A stretch of DNA of 64,000 bases from Micromonospora musae. GTDB lineage: Bacteria > Actinomycetota > Actinomycetes > Mycobacteriales > Micromonosporaceae. A program made the translations under genes and the position numbers. This document shows, in pieces, positions 56,614 to 64,000 of the stretch (position 1 is its first letter; every line of letters starts with the position of its first letter). Location of the stretch: NCBI RefSeq assembly GCF_003626635.1, contig NZ_RAZT01000002.1, positions 186,001 through 250,000 of the forward strand. The letters run 5' to 3'. The notes beneath the pieces are model-generated. The model was not told where the DNA came from, did no database searches, and saw only the letters and a list, made by a program, of their open reading frames with translations.

Positions 56614-57258
56614 GTGACCGCGCCCACCTCCACCCCCCTCACCCCGTACGCGACACTGCTCGGCTTCACCCGCTACGTCGACCGCACCGGCCCCACGAAG
56701 GCCACCTTCGTCGGGGGCCTGCGCAAGCAGCGGGCGAGCCGGCACGGCTTCAACCCGCACGGCCAGTTCGTCAAGGCGCTCAAGGCCGACATCGCCTTCC
56801 ACACCGGCGGCACCCACCTCGACCAGGTGGCCGACCAGGTCAAGCCCCGCTGGCGTCCGCTCTACCAGGCGCTCGTACCGGGCGCGACCGCCTGGCTGCA
56901 CTCCCTCGGCGAGCCCGCCTCGATCGACCTGGCCCAGACCCGCGACGCCCTCGCCATGCTCGGCGACCTGCCCGTCAAGATCAACCCCCACTTCGGCGTA
57001 CGGCACGCCGACGGGAGCGTCGAGGCGGTCCGCCTGCACTTCGACGAGACCCCGCCGAGCGAGGAGACGGTGCTCGCCACGCTGCACCTGATGGCCCGGC
57101 ACATGGACGCCGTGCTGCCGCACGCCGAGCCGGTCCTGGTCGACGTGCGGCGTGGTCTGGCGCACCGGATGCCCGACGGCGTCAAGCCCGACCAGGTCGA
57201 ACGCTGGCTCGCCGGCGAGGCCGCCGCCTTCCGCTCCCTCTGGTCCACCGCCGCCTAA
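56614..57258 (+). CDS. Hypothetical protein, 214 aa
   Basis: Soluble protein without a domain I can name. It starts PYATLLGFTRYVDRTGPTKATFVGGLRKQRASRHGFNPHGQFVKALKADI and has a helical N-terminal half and a mixed C-terminal half with a conserved-looking KINPHFGVRHADGSVEAVRLHF. GTG 56614 follows GGGAGG. Controlled by an unusual palindromic promoter and ended by a perfect 18-bp hairpin. I have no function to offer. Confidence 0.72.
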   Translation: MTAPTSTPLTPYATLLGFTRYVDRTGPTKATFVGGLRKQRASRHGFNPHGQFVKALKADIAFHTGGTHLDQVADQVKPRWRPLYQALVPGATAWLHSLGEPASIDLAQTRDALAMLGDLPVKINPHFGVRHADGSVEAVRLHFDETPPSEETVLATLHLMARHMDAVLPHAEPVLVDVRRGLAHRMPDGVKPDQVERWLAGEAAAFRSLWSTAA

Positions 57259-57304
57259 CCCCCACCCCCACGCCCCCACTCCCCCGCCCCGCCACGCGCG
57301 CTCG

Positions 57305-57354
57305 TTCACGGAAAGAGTGGCTGTTCCCCGCCGAATAGCCACTCTTTCCGTGAA
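57305..57354. repeat. Perfect 18-bp inverted repeat, probable terminator
   Basis: TTCACGGAAAGAGTGGCT (57305-57322) and its complement (57337-57354) enclose a 14-nt loop, 46 nt after the stop of the 214-aa gene. Its AG-rich arms differ from the G/C-type hairpins elsewhere and share the GGAA core with the palindrome at 58334-58413. Terminator or dispersed repeat. Confidence 0.7.
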
Positions 57355-57375
57355 AGCGTGGCCGCGACTTGAGGG

Positions 57376-57384
57376 TTATCCACA
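57376..57384 (+). promoter_or_regulatory. Perfect DnaA box
   Basis: TTATCCACA, the consensus DnaA site, lies 40 nt before ATG 57425 of the DUF559 gene. A single box does not make an origin; it may link this gene to replication status or be a remnant of a mobile module. Confidence 0.5.
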
Positions 57385-57424
57385 GGGTCTGCGTGGGAGC
57401 GTGCCTGACGTTCACAGTGGCGCC

Positions 57425-58318
57425 ATGCCCGTCTCACCTCGTCGCCCACTTCCGCTGCGGGGGCGTGTCTTCCGCGGATCCGACGCCATCGCCCGGGGTC
57501 TCCTGACCCGGGCCGAACTGCGCAGTAGGGCTTGGCGACCCCTCTTCCGGGACGTCTACGCCGACGCTCAGCTGGCGGTGTCGCACCACACACGCTGCCT
57601 GGCGGCGGCGCGGTGGGTCCTGCCCGACCAAGCCGCGATCGCTGGGCGAAGCGCGGCCGCGCTCTACGGGGTCGGTTCGGTCGGCCCGACGCAGCCGCTC
57701 GACGTCCTGGTGCCGATGGGGCACCGGTTCGGGCCCGTCGCCGGGTTCGCGATACACACGGCAGAGTCGAGCGAAGCCGAGGTGCGTCTCCACGCCGGGA
57801 TCCGGGTGACCACCCCGGTGCGCACCTGCTGGGATCTGGCGCAGTGGCTGGCGGTCGAGGAGGCGGTGGCCGTCGTGGACGGGCTCGTCCGGCGGCGACT
57901 GGTTAGGGTCGAGACGTTGCAGGGCCACGCTCACGCACGGTTGGGGCTGCGCGGATGGAAGCGCCTGCTGCGCGTCGCGGATCTGGCGGATCCAGGGGCG
58001 GAGTCGCGTCCCGAGTCCGTGCTGCGGGTTCGACTCGTGATGGCGGGTCTGCCGAGACCGGTCACCCAGTTCGTGGTGGAGCACGACGGCAGGTTCGTCG
58101 CCCGGGTCGACCTCGCTTGGCCGCGGTTCAGGGTCGCGGTCGAGTACGACGGCGTCTGGCACCACGATCCCGAGCAACTGCACCGCGACCGTCGTCGCCT
58201 CAACCGGCTCGTCGGCCAGGGTTGGACGGTGTTGCACGTGACCGCGAAGCGCCTCAAGGACGACTTCGAGGGCGTCGTGACCGAGATCCGTCACGCTCTT
58301 CGCTCCCGAGCCCGCTGA
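57425..58318 (+). CDS. DUF559/Vsr-like endonuclease-fold protein with AbiEi-like N-terminus
   Basis: A 297-aa protein. N-terminal ~100 residues (RGSDAIARGLLTRAELRSRAWRPLFRDVYAD) resemble the winged-helix AbiEi antitoxin-like module; the C-terminal ~110 residues match DUF559 (Vsr/MutH-like PD-(D/E)xK fold): RPESVLRVRLVMAGLPRP, VARVDLAWPRFRVAVEYDG and HDPEQLHRDRRRLNRLVGQGWTVLHVT. The acidic residues Glu/Asp/Glu in these blocks could form a nuclease site. A solitary gene flanked by long palindromes on both sides. DNA-repair, defence or homing function is open. Confidence 0.8.
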   Translation: MPVSPRRPLPLRGRVFRGSDAIARGLLTRAELRSRAWRPLFRDVYADAQLAVSHHTRCLAAARWVLPDQAAIAGRSAAALYGVGSVGPTQPLDVLVPMGHRFGPVAGFAIHTAESSEAEVRLHAGIRVTTPVRTCWDLAQWLAVEEAVAVVDGLVRRRLVRVETLQGHAHARLGLRGWKRLLRVADLADPGAESRPESVLRVRLVMAGLPRPVTQFVVEHDGRFVARVDLAWPRFRVAVEYDGVWHHDPEQLHRDRRRLNRLVGQGWTVLHVTAKRLKDDFEGVVTEIRHALRSRAR

Positions 58319-58333
58319 CGTCGGCCAAAACGG

Positions 58334-58413
58334 CAAGATCCGCGCAACTTCCGGGAAGTTGCTGCCTCGCGGCTAGGCGAAACAGCAACTTCCGCGAAAT
58401 TGCGCGGATCTTG
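58334..58413. repeat. Large nested palindrome between convergent genes
   Basis: Two 31-nt arms (58334-58364 and 58383-58413) match at 28 of 31 positions around an 18-nt loop; each arm holds its own hairpin (GCAACTTC-cgg-GAAGTTGC in the left). A third partial copy, GCGCGGATCTTGG, starts near 58424. It lies between the DUF559 gene and the siderophore operon: bidirectional terminator or REP/MITE-like repeat. Confidence 0.75.
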
Positions 58414-58494
58414 GCGCCAACGTGCGCGGATCTTGGGGCCTGGCGCGGAGCCTGGCGCGGAGCGCGGGGCCCCGCGCGGGGCGGGCGGGGGGGG

Positions 58495-59445
58495 TTAGGC
58501 GGTCAGGTGCTTTTGGAGGTCGTCGAGGATCTTGTTGGCGGCGCCGACACCGATGCCGGTCATCCAGACCTCGTCGGGCACGACGTACACCTTGTTGGCC
58601 TTGACCGCCGACAGGTTCTTCCAGAGGCTGCCGCCGGTGACCTTGGCCTGCTCCGCGGCGGCCTTCTCGCCGAACGCCGTCACGAAGATGACGTCACCGT
58701 CGACCTCGCTGATCCGCTCCGGGCTGATCTCGTCGAAGCGCTTGTCGTCCTTGTTCGCCAGCATCTGCCGCTCGGGGCGGGGCAGCCCGGCGTCACCGAG
58801 CACGATGCCGGAGAAGGAGTCCGGACCGTAGACCCGGATGCTGCCGGGGCGGAAGCGGACGATGGAGATCTTCTGCGCGGCGGCGGCGCCCAGCTTGGCG
58901 CCGAACTCCTTCGCCCGGGTCTCGTACTGCGCGAGCAGGTCCTTGCTCTCCTGCTCCTTGCCGAGGGTCTTGCCGTCGAGGAGGAAGTTCTCCTTCCAGG
59001 TGATGCCGACCTTCTCGGTGAAGACGGTCGGCGCGACCGCGGAGAGCTCGTCGTAGAACTTCTCCTGGCGGAACTTGCTGCCCAGGATGAGGTCCGGCTT
59101 CAGGGCGTTGATCGCCTCGATGTCGGGCTCGCTGACCTGACCGACGTCCTTGATGCTGGCGAGCTTCTCCTCGCCGAAGTAGGTCGGCCAGCCCTTGGCC
59201 TCACCGGTGTTGGTGGCCCCGACCGGGGTCAGACCGAGTGAGAGCATCGTGTCGATCTTGTCGCTGTCGAGCACGACGACGCGCTGCGGGTGGGCCGGCA
59301 CCTTGGTGGTGCCCATGGCGTGGGTGATCTCCCGGGTGTCCCCGCCGGCGTTGGTGCCGGCGACCGGGTCGCTCTCACCGCACGCGGTGAGTCCGACGCC
59401 GAGGGCGACGGCCGCGGCGAGGGCGGCGACGAGACGACGACGCAT
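58495..59445 (-). CDS. Iron-siderophore ABC transporter substrate-binding lipoprotein
   Basis: A 316-aa FepB/FhuD-type binding protein. Signal peptide with lipobox GLTAC (Cys22). The class III binding-protein fold is shown by PQRVVVLDSDKIDTMLSLGLTPVGA, EAINALKPDLILGSKFRQEKFYDELSAVAPTVF and the long connecting helix; SEVDGDVIFVTAFG follows. It delivers ferric siderophore to the two permeases. ATG 59445 overlaps the ATPase stop by one base (TGATG). Last gene of the operon. Confidence 0.88.
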   Translation of the reverse strand: MRRRLVAALAAAVALGVGLTACGESDPVAGTNAGGDTREITHAMGTTKVPAHPQRVVVLDSDKIDTMLSLGLTPVGATNTGEAKGWPTYFGEEKLASIKDVGQVSEPDIEAINALKPDLILGSKFRQEKFYDELSAVAPTVFTEKVGITWKENFLLDGKTLGKEQESKDLLAQYETRAKEFGAKLGAAAAQKISIVRFRPGSIRVYGPDSFSGIVLGDAGLPRPERQMLANKDDKRFDEISPERISEVDGDVIFVTAFGEKAAAEQAKVTGGSLWKNLSAVKANKVYVVPDEVWMTGIGVGAANKILDDLQKHLTA

Positions 59446-60374
59446 CAGTGTCCTTCCGAAGGGTACGAGCCGGCGAGCGCGTTCTCGCTGCCGGCTGGGG
59501 TTGCACCGGTGGATCCGGTGGGTGAACTGGCATCGGTGCCCGAGGCGGTGCCGGCCGGAGTCGGCGCGGACGACCGCGCCGCCGGGTCGGCCAGGGTCGG
59601 GCTGGTGAGCGCGGGCACCACCAGCGGCGCGCCGGTCACCGGGCAGGGCACGACCACACAGTCGAGCCCGAAGACCTCGCGGACCAACTCCGCGGTGAGG
59701 ATCTCGCGGGGCGGTCCGGCGGCCACCACCGCGCCGGAGCGCATGGCGACCAGGTGGTCGGCGTACCGGGCGGCCTGGTTGAGGTCGTGCAGCACGGCGA
59801 CCACGGTGCGGCCCCGCTCGACGCGCAGCCGGTGCAGCAGGTCCAGCACCTCCACCTGGTGGGCCAGGTCGAGGAAGGTGGTCGGCTCGTCGAGCAGCAG
59901 CGCCTCGGTGTCCTGGGCGAGCGTCATGGCGATCCACACCCGCTGGCGCTGCCCGCCGGAGAGGGTGTCCACCGGCCGGTCGGCGAGGCCGGCGACGTCG
60001 GCGAGGGCCATCGCGTGGTCCACGGCCGAGCTGTCCTCCTCCGACCACTGCCGCCACCAGCGCTGGTACGGCTGCCGGCCTCGACCGACCAGGTCCGCGA
60101 CGGTGACCCCCTCGGGGACCAGCGGGCTCTGCGGCAGCACGGCGAGGCGCCGGGCGACCTCCCGGGTGGGCAGCTCCTGGATGGCCTTGCCGTCCAGCAG
60201 CACGCTGCCGCGGCGCGGGACGAGCAGCCGGGCGAGCGTCCGCAGCAGGGTCGACTTGCCGCAGGCGTTCGGCCCGACGATCACGGTGAACGCGTCGGCG
60301 GGCAGCTCCAGGTCCAGCCCGTCCAGCACGGTCCGCTCGTCGTAGCCGGCGACCAGGTCGCGGGTGGAGAGCAT
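59445..60374 (-). CDS. Iron-siderophore ABC transporter ATP-binding protein
   Basis: A 309-aa FepC-type ATPase: Walker A GPNACGKSTLLRT, Q-loop AVLPQSP, signature LSGGQRQRVW, Walker B ALLLDEPTTFLDLAHQVE and the switch HDLNQAARYAD. The C-terminal ~50 residues are a Ser/Thr/Pro-rich tail not usual for the family. ATG 60374 follows GGGAGG. It energises the FecCD permeases encoded upstream. Confidence 0.9.
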   Translation of the reverse strand: MLSTRDLVAGYDERTVLDGLDLELPADAFTVIVGPNACGKSTLLRTLARLLVPRRGSVLLDGKAIQELPTREVARRLAVLPQSPLVPEGVTVADLVGRGRQPYQRWWRQWSEEDSSAVDHAMALADVAGLADRPVDTLSGGQRQRVWIAMTLAQDTEALLLDEPTTFLDLAHQVEVLDLLHRLRVERGRTVVAVLHDLNQAARYADHLVAMRSGAVVAAGPPREILTAELVREVFGLDCVVVPCPVTGAPLVVPALTSPTLADPAARSSAPTPAGTASGTDASSPTGSTGATPAGSENALAGSYPSEGH

Positions 60375-60420
60375 CACGCCTCCCGAAGGGTGGTCGACGA
60401 ATGGGATTGGCAACGGCCGG

Positions 60421-61527
60421 TCACGACGACCTCTTACGGCCGCGGAGCAGCAGGTACATGAGGTACGGGCCACCGATGGCGGCGGTCAGCACACCGGCCG
60501 GCAGCTGCGTCGGGGCGAAGAGCCGTCGTCCGGCGAGGTCGGCCAGGACGAGCAGCAGCGCGCCCATCAGCGCGGCGCAGACCAGCGGCGGGCGTTCGGC
60601 GCGTACCAACCGGCGGGCCACCTGCGGGGCGACCAGCGCCACGAAGTCGACGGCGCCGACCTGGGCGGTGACCATCGCGGCGACGAGCACGCCGGTGCCG
60701 GCGAGCGCGATCCGGCGGGACACCGGGCGCAGCCCGATGCCCCGGGCGGTGTCGTCGTCGAGCGCGCTGCTGTTCAGCGCCCAGCCCGCCCAGGCCAGCA
60801 CCGGCAGGAGCACGAGCAGGGTGGCGCCGATCCAGGCGGCCTCGGTCCAGCCCTTGCCGGCCAGCGTGCCGATCAGCCAGATCTGGGCGCGCTGCCCGTC
60901 GATCGCCTCGGCGGTGAGCATGACGATCTCGGTGAGCGCCTTCAGGGCGAACGCGACCGCCACGCCGGCCAGCACGAAGCGCTGCGCGGCCAGGCCGTGC
61001 CGGGCGCCGAGGGCGAGCACCAGGGCGGCGGCGACCAGCCCGCCGGCCAGGGCCGCCGGCCCGACGACCACCGCCGCCGCGCCGCTGGTCAGCGCGACCG
61101 TCGCGGCGAGGCCGGCGCCCTGGGTGACACCGATGACGTCCGGGCTGGCGAGGGGGTTGCGCGCCACGCTCTGGATCAGCGTGCCGGCCACCCCGAACGC
61201 CGCGCCGGCCACCGCGGCCAGCACCACCCGAGGCAGCCGCAGGTCGAGGACGACCAGGTCGTACGGGGTACCGGCGCCGGAGAGCGCGCGCAGCACGTCG
61301 CCTGCGGCGACGTACGGGGTGCCGAGGGAGAGGCTGAGCACCCCGGCGACCGCCAGCAGCACCAGCAGGACGGCGGCGACCAGCACGGAGCGGCGGCGGA
61401 TCTGCACGCTCAGCGGGCCGACCCGCAGGAGTGAGCGGCCCGGCAGGCGCGCGGTGCCGGCCGTGGCGACGGCGGGTTCGATGGTGGTCACACCACCGGC
61501 GCTGCGGTCGCGACTGGGGGCGGTCAC
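60421..61527 (-). CDS. Iron-siderophore ABC transporter permease (FecCD family)
   Basis: A 368-aa permease with about ten helices: LRLPRVVLAAVAGAAFGVAGTLIQSVARNPLASPDVIGVTQGAG is the FecCD hallmark, and TAQVGAVDFVALVAPQVARRL near the end holds the coupling helix region. A ~45-residue polar N-terminus is longer than usual. GTG 61527 overlaps the upstream permease stop (GTGA). Confidence 0.88.
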   Translation of the reverse strand: MTAPSRDRSAGGVTTIEPAVATAGTARLPGRSLLRVGPLSVQIRRRSVLVAAVLLVLLAVAGVLSLSLGTPYVAAGDVLRALSGAGTPYDLVVLDLRLPRVVLAAVAGAAFGVAGTLIQSVARNPLASPDVIGVTQGAGLAATVALTSGAAAVVVGPAALAGGLVAAALVLALGARHGLAAQRFVLAGVAVAFALKALTEIVMLTAEAIDGQRAQIWLIGTLAGKGWTEAAWIGATLLVLLPVLAWAGWALNSSALDDDTARGIGLRPVSRRIALAGTGVLVAAMVTAQVGAVDFVALVAPQVARRLVRAERPPLVCAALMGALLLVLADLAGRRLFAPTQLPAGVLTAAIGGPYLMYLLLRGRKRSS

Positions 61528-62570
61528 GCGGTCACCACCTTCGCGCGGCGGACCAGGAGGGCGAGCAGGGGCGCGCCGACCAGAGCGGTGATGATGCCGG
61601 CCGGTACCTCGCTGGGCGGGTCGATGAGCCGGCCCACTACGTCGGCGGCGAGCAGCAGCGCCGGTCCGAGCAGCGCGGAGACGGTCAGGGTCCAGCGGTG
61701 GTCGGCGCCGACCAGGGCGCGGGCCAGGTGCGGTACGGCCAGGCCGACGAACGCGACCGGCCCGGCGGCGGCGACGGCGGCGCCGGTGAGCAGGACGGCG
61801 GCGACGCCCCCGCCGAGCCGGACCAGGCCGACGCGGTTGCCGAGGCCACGGGCCACGTCGTCGCCGAGGGCCAGCGCGTCCAGGCCACGGGCGACCAGCG
61901 CGGCCAGTACGAGCCCCGCGAGCACGATCGGCAGCACCTGCACGGCGACGGAGAGGTCCCGGCCGGTGAGCCCGCCCACCACCCAGAACCGGTACTCCTC
62001 GAAGGTGCGGGCGTCGATGCTGAGCAGCGCGAACACCACGGAGCCGAGGCTCGCGTCGAGCGCGGCGCCGACCAGTGCGAGGGTGACCGGGCTGGCGCCC
62101 TCGCGGGCGCGGGCGGCCACGGCGAAGACCAGCAGCCCGGCGAGGAAGGCGCCGCCGATGCCGAACCAGACGTACCCGGCGAGCGTGCTGACGCCGAACA
62201 CGGAGATGGCCAGCACCACACCGAACGACGCGCCGGCGCTGATACCGAGGATGCGCGGCTCGGCGAGCGGGTTGCGGGTGAGGGCCTGCAGGAGCACGCC
62301 GGCGACCGCGAGCGCCACGCCGACGACGAGGCCGAGGGCGGTACGCGGCAGGCGCAGCTCGCGGATGATGGTGCTCGCCTCGCCGCCGTCGGGCGACACG
62401 AGGGCGTGCCACACCTGGTCGACGGGGATCGGCCGGCTGCCGAGGGCGAAGCTGGCCAGCACGGTGAGCAGTAGCACCAGCGCGGCCGCGGCGGTGACCG
62501 CGATCCGACGCCCGCTGTGGGCGCCGGTGCGGCGGCCGGGGTCGACCGGCCGGCTGAGAAGGGTGGTCAC
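61524..62570 (-). CDS. Iron-siderophore ABC transporter permease (FecCD family), first gene
   Basis: A 348-aa permease with about ten helices: LRLPRTALGLVVGVALAVAGVLLQALTRNPLAEPRILGISAGA and the coupling region GPVAFVGLAVPHLARALVG. It pairs with the next gene to form the membrane channel. GTG 62570 follows GCAGGAGC. An iron box at 62592-62610 lies just upstream, so the whole operon should be repressed by Fe-IdeR/DmdR when iron is sufficient. Confidence 0.88.
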   Translation of the reverse strand: MTTLLSRPVDPGRRTGAHSGRRIAVTAAAALVLLLTVLASFALGSRPIPVDQVWHALVSPDGGEASTIIRELRLPRTALGLVVGVALAVAGVLLQALTRNPLAEPRILGISAGASFGVVLAISVFGVSTLAGYVWFGIGGAFLAGLLVFAVAARAREGASPVTLALVGAALDASLGSVVFALLSIDARTFEEYRFWVVGGLTGRDLSVAVQVLPIVLAGLVLAALVARGLDALALGDDVARGLGNRVGLVRLGGGVAAVLLTGAAVAAAGPVAFVGLAVPHLARALVGADHRWTLTVSALLGPALLLAADVVGRLIDPPSEVPAGIITALVGAPLLALLVRRAKVVTA

Positions 62571-62591
62571 GAAGCTCCTGCGGATTCGCGC

Positions 62592-62610
62592 TTAGGTTCG
62601 CCTTACCTTA
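62592..62610. promoter_or_regulatory. IdeR/DmdR iron box
   Basis: TTAGGTTCGCCTTACCTTA matches the actinobacterial iron box TTAGGTTAGSCTAACCTAA at 16 of 19 positions. It lies 21 nt before the start of the siderophore operon. A second short repeat TTAGG-N4-CCTAA (62621-62634) follows upstream and may be a further half-site or promoter element. Confidence 0.75.
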
Positions 62611-62711
62611 GCCGACCCGGTTAGGGGCACCTAAGCGGCAGCCCTCCATCGAACCTCGTTGACCTGCGCGGACGTCCGCGAACGTGGCGCCGGCCCGCAT
62701 AGGGTGAGGGA

Positions 62712-63071
62712 ATGCGATACGACCAGCACACGGTCGTCCTGCTGGCGCACCCCTCGGACGCCCCGCAGCTGCCGCCCGAGGCGTTCGACCGGTTGCACGC
62801 CGCTCATCTGGCCCACCAGGCGGGGCTCGTGGAGCAGGATCTCGTCCTCGCGGCCGGCCCGCTGGTGGACGCGGACGACGAGCGGCTGCGCGGCTTCGTC
62901 GTGCTCTCCGTGCACCCCGACATGGCCCGCGAGCTCTTCCACAACGATCCGGCGGTACGCGCCGGACTGCTGGAGGCGCGGGTGATGAGGTGGATGGTCC
63001 CCGAGGGCAACCTCCGTTTCGAGGGTGTGCCGGTGCCACGTTCGATGCTGGCGGCGGCCGCCGGAGACTGA
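62712..63071 (+). CDS. YciI-like protein
   Basis: A 119-aa dimeric alpha-beta barrel of the YciI type: HTVVLLAHPSDAP, AHLAHQAGLVEQDLVLAAGPLVDADDERLRGFVVL and LEARVMRWMVPEG. The His/Asp pair typical of YciI proteins is present (HLAHQ, DADD). ATG 62712 is 6 nt after TAGGGT, so it is leaderless. Enzymatic role unknown. It is divergent from the siderophore operon. Confidence 0.82.
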   Translation: MRYDQHTVVLLAHPSDAPQLPPEAFDRLHAAHLAHQAGLVEQDLVLAAGPLVDADDERLRGFVVLSVHPDMARELFHNDPAVRAGLLEARVMRWMVPEGNLRFEGVPVPRSMLAAAAGD

Positions 63072-63103
63072 CTGGACGGCGTGGCTCCGCTACCCTCGCG
63101 GGC

Positions 63104-63421
63104 ATGGCGGGTGGGCGCGGAAGCGGTCGCAGGTACGCGCTCTCCGCCCTGCTCGCCGGCGTGGTCGCGATCGGGCTGGTGGTGCTCGGCTGGTGGGTTC
63201 GCGGCTGGGCGTACCGCGCGGACCGGGACCGGTTCCTCGACCCGGAGTGGTGGGTCGGCTTCGCCGCGAGCGCCCTCGGTCACCTCGCGTTCGGCAGGGC
63301 CGGCTTCAAGGTCGCGCTTCTGGTGGTCGGGCTCACGATCGCCGCCTGGGTGGGGCTGCGGCGGCGACGCCCACGGGCCGCCGAGCCGGACGACCAGCCG
63401 CCCGCCGAAACGGCGGAGTGA
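63104..63421 (+). CDS. Small two-helix membrane protein
   Basis: A 105-aa protein with two membrane helices (ALLAGVVAIGLVVLGWWVRGW and VALLVVGLTIAAWVGL) separated by DRDRFLDPEWWVGFAAS; the C-terminus is acidic. ATG 63104 is 7 nt after TACCCT, hence probably leaderless. Unknown function; it follows the YciI-like gene by 32 nt. Confidence 0.62.
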   Translation: MAGGRGSGRRYALSALLAGVVAIGLVVLGWWVRGWAYRADRDRFLDPEWWVGFAASALGHLAFGRAGFKVALLVVGLTIAAWVGLRRRRPRAAEPDDQPPAETAE

Positions 63422-63458
63422 CCACCCGGGCGTCGAGGACGCCTCGTCCGGAGCCGGG

Positions 63459-63899
63459 TCAGTCGCCGGGTCGGGGCGCCGGCACCGGATCGGCGGTCGC
63501 GTCGAGCTGGTGGTCCGCCCAGACGTACGTGTCGGGGAGCAGGTCGCCGATCGACACGACGCGCAGCGCGTCGGCCGGCCCGACGATCACCCGGATCGAC
63601 GGGAAGTAGTCGAGGAGCACCTGCCGGCAGCGCCCGCACGGCGGGATCACGCCACGCCCCCGGTCGCCCACGGCGACGATGGTCTCCAGCTCGGTCGCGC
63701 CCTGGGTGGCGGCGGCGCCGATCGCGACCACCTCGGCGCAGGGCCCGCCGGTGAAGTGGTAGAGGTTCACGCCGGTGAAGACCCGGCCGTCGGCGGTGCG
63801 GGCGGCGGCGGCCACGGTGTGGTTCTCACTGCGGCAACGCAGCTTCGCGACGGCTGTCGCGGCCTGCACGAGCGCCCGGTCGGTGTCCCGCAACTCCAT
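63459..63899 (-). CDS. cdd: Cytidine deaminase
   Basis: A 146-aa zinc deaminase of the tetrameric class: Cys54 and Glu56 (PCAEVVAIGAAA) and Cys88/Cys91 (IPPCGRCRQVL) form the zinc and catalytic site; VFTGVNLYHFTGG binds the ribose. The CAE rather than HAE motif is usual for small tetrameric enzymes. It converts cytidine/deoxycytidine to uridine forms. A blasticidin-S-type deaminase is an alternative. The start is ATG 63899, and 63900-64000 holds no gene. Confidence 0.86.
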   Translation of the reverse strand: MELRDTDRALVQAATAVAKLRCRSENHTVAAAARTADGRVFTGVNLYHFTGGPCAEVVAIGAAATQGATELETIVAVGDRGRGVIPPCGRCRQVLLDYFPSIRVIVGPADALRVVSIGDLLPDTYVWADHQLDATADPVPAPRPGD

Positions 63900-64000
63900 G
63901 CCCCGCTCCCCCGTCGTCGTCCGGCGGTCACTCTAACGGGGCCGACCGCGCCGCCCCGCACCCTGGTCGATCGACTCGGGCTGCGGGGCGGGGGCGTGTC

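Noticed and set aside
57376-57384. Chromosomal replication origin
   Set aside because: Only one perfect DnaA box, with no box cluster, AT-rich unwinding element or dnaA/dnaN genes nearby.
1-64000. CRISPR array, prophage, insertion sequence, rRNA or tRNA genes
   Set aside because: No regularly spaced repeats, integrase, transposase, phage structural genes or cloverleaf-like sequences were recognised; the AlpA-like gene alone is not enough to call a mobile element.

Overview
This window looks like chromosomal DNA from a high-GC actinomycete of the Micromonospora/Salinispora type (family Micromonosporaceae). The reasons are very high G+C in every gene, frequent GTG starts, tightly overlapping operons, many leaderless starts (a TANNNT -10 box 6-9 nt before the start codon), F420/LLM-type oxidoreductases, an MhuD-like haem oxygenase and a SigB/SigF-family sigma factor. 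I found no rRNA, tRNA, CRISPR array, insertion sequence or prophage. This is inference from sequence features; no database search was run.

Layout. 0-2 kb: a TetR regulator divergent from a gene cut off at the left edge, then an AraC-type regulator. 2.1-11.1 kb (minus strand): an eight-gene translationally coupled operon for making and transferring nucleotide-activated heptose (GmhB fused to a GT9 glycosyltransferase, two further glycosyltransferases, GmhA, HldE, an SDR, a second GT9), ending in a DNA topoisomerase IB. 11.1-22.6 kb: membrane/lipid and stress genes (SRPBCC, SDR, polyprenyl-phosphate mannosyltransferase-like GT2, carotenoid-type desaturase, aldehyde dehydrogenase, ChaB, YihY, DUF2795, MFS). 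22.7-31 kb: a PAS-GAF-SpoIIE-HATPase phosphatase, HAD, CPA1 antiporter, DUF3072, phosphoesterase, a YflT-type stress protein, a divergent pair of small DNA-binding/zinc proteins, DUF1684 and GNAT. 31-45 kb: MarR-pirin operon, SigB-type sigma factor, HrpB helicase, PP2C phosphatase, a second antiporter with a UBP zinc finger, two LLM oxidoreductases, succinate-semialdehyde dehydrogenase. 45-57 kb: SGNH lipoprotein, EcsC, a lysozyme-like protein, PAC2, exonuclease III, MhuD-like haem oxygenase, class F-like sortase with a membrane partner, TrmB, a DUF3516 helicase, DUF4331. 57-64 kb: a solitary DUF559/Vsr-like nuclease between long palindromes, an iron-siderophore ABC importer behind an IdeR/DmdR box, YciI and cytidine deaminase.

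Two themes connect the genes. First, at least eleven intergenic regions carry a GTTT/GTTA-N14-16-GGGTA-like promoter of the SigB/SigF stress type. They lie in front of the heptose operon, SRPBCC-SDR, ChaB, YihY, DUF2795, an 86-aa protein, the YflT-like protein, a 42-aa membrane peptide, an LLM enzyme, DUF6343-gabD and a 48-aa peptide. The matching sigma factor (34062-34886) and two PP2C-type phosphatases that could act in its partner-switching pathway are in the same window, so much of 11-47 kb may be one stress regulon. Second, iron acquisition (58.5-62.6 kb) and a haem-degrading enzyme (50.07 kb) indicate iron-responsive physiology.

The most interesting unit is the heptose operon. A Gram-positive organism has no lipopolysaccharide, yet this locus encodes isomerase, kinase/nucleotidyltransferase and phosphatase for NDP-heptose plus several glycosyltransferases. 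It has a GmhB-glycosyltransferase fusion, no recognisable HldD epimerase, and a predicted stress-type promoter.
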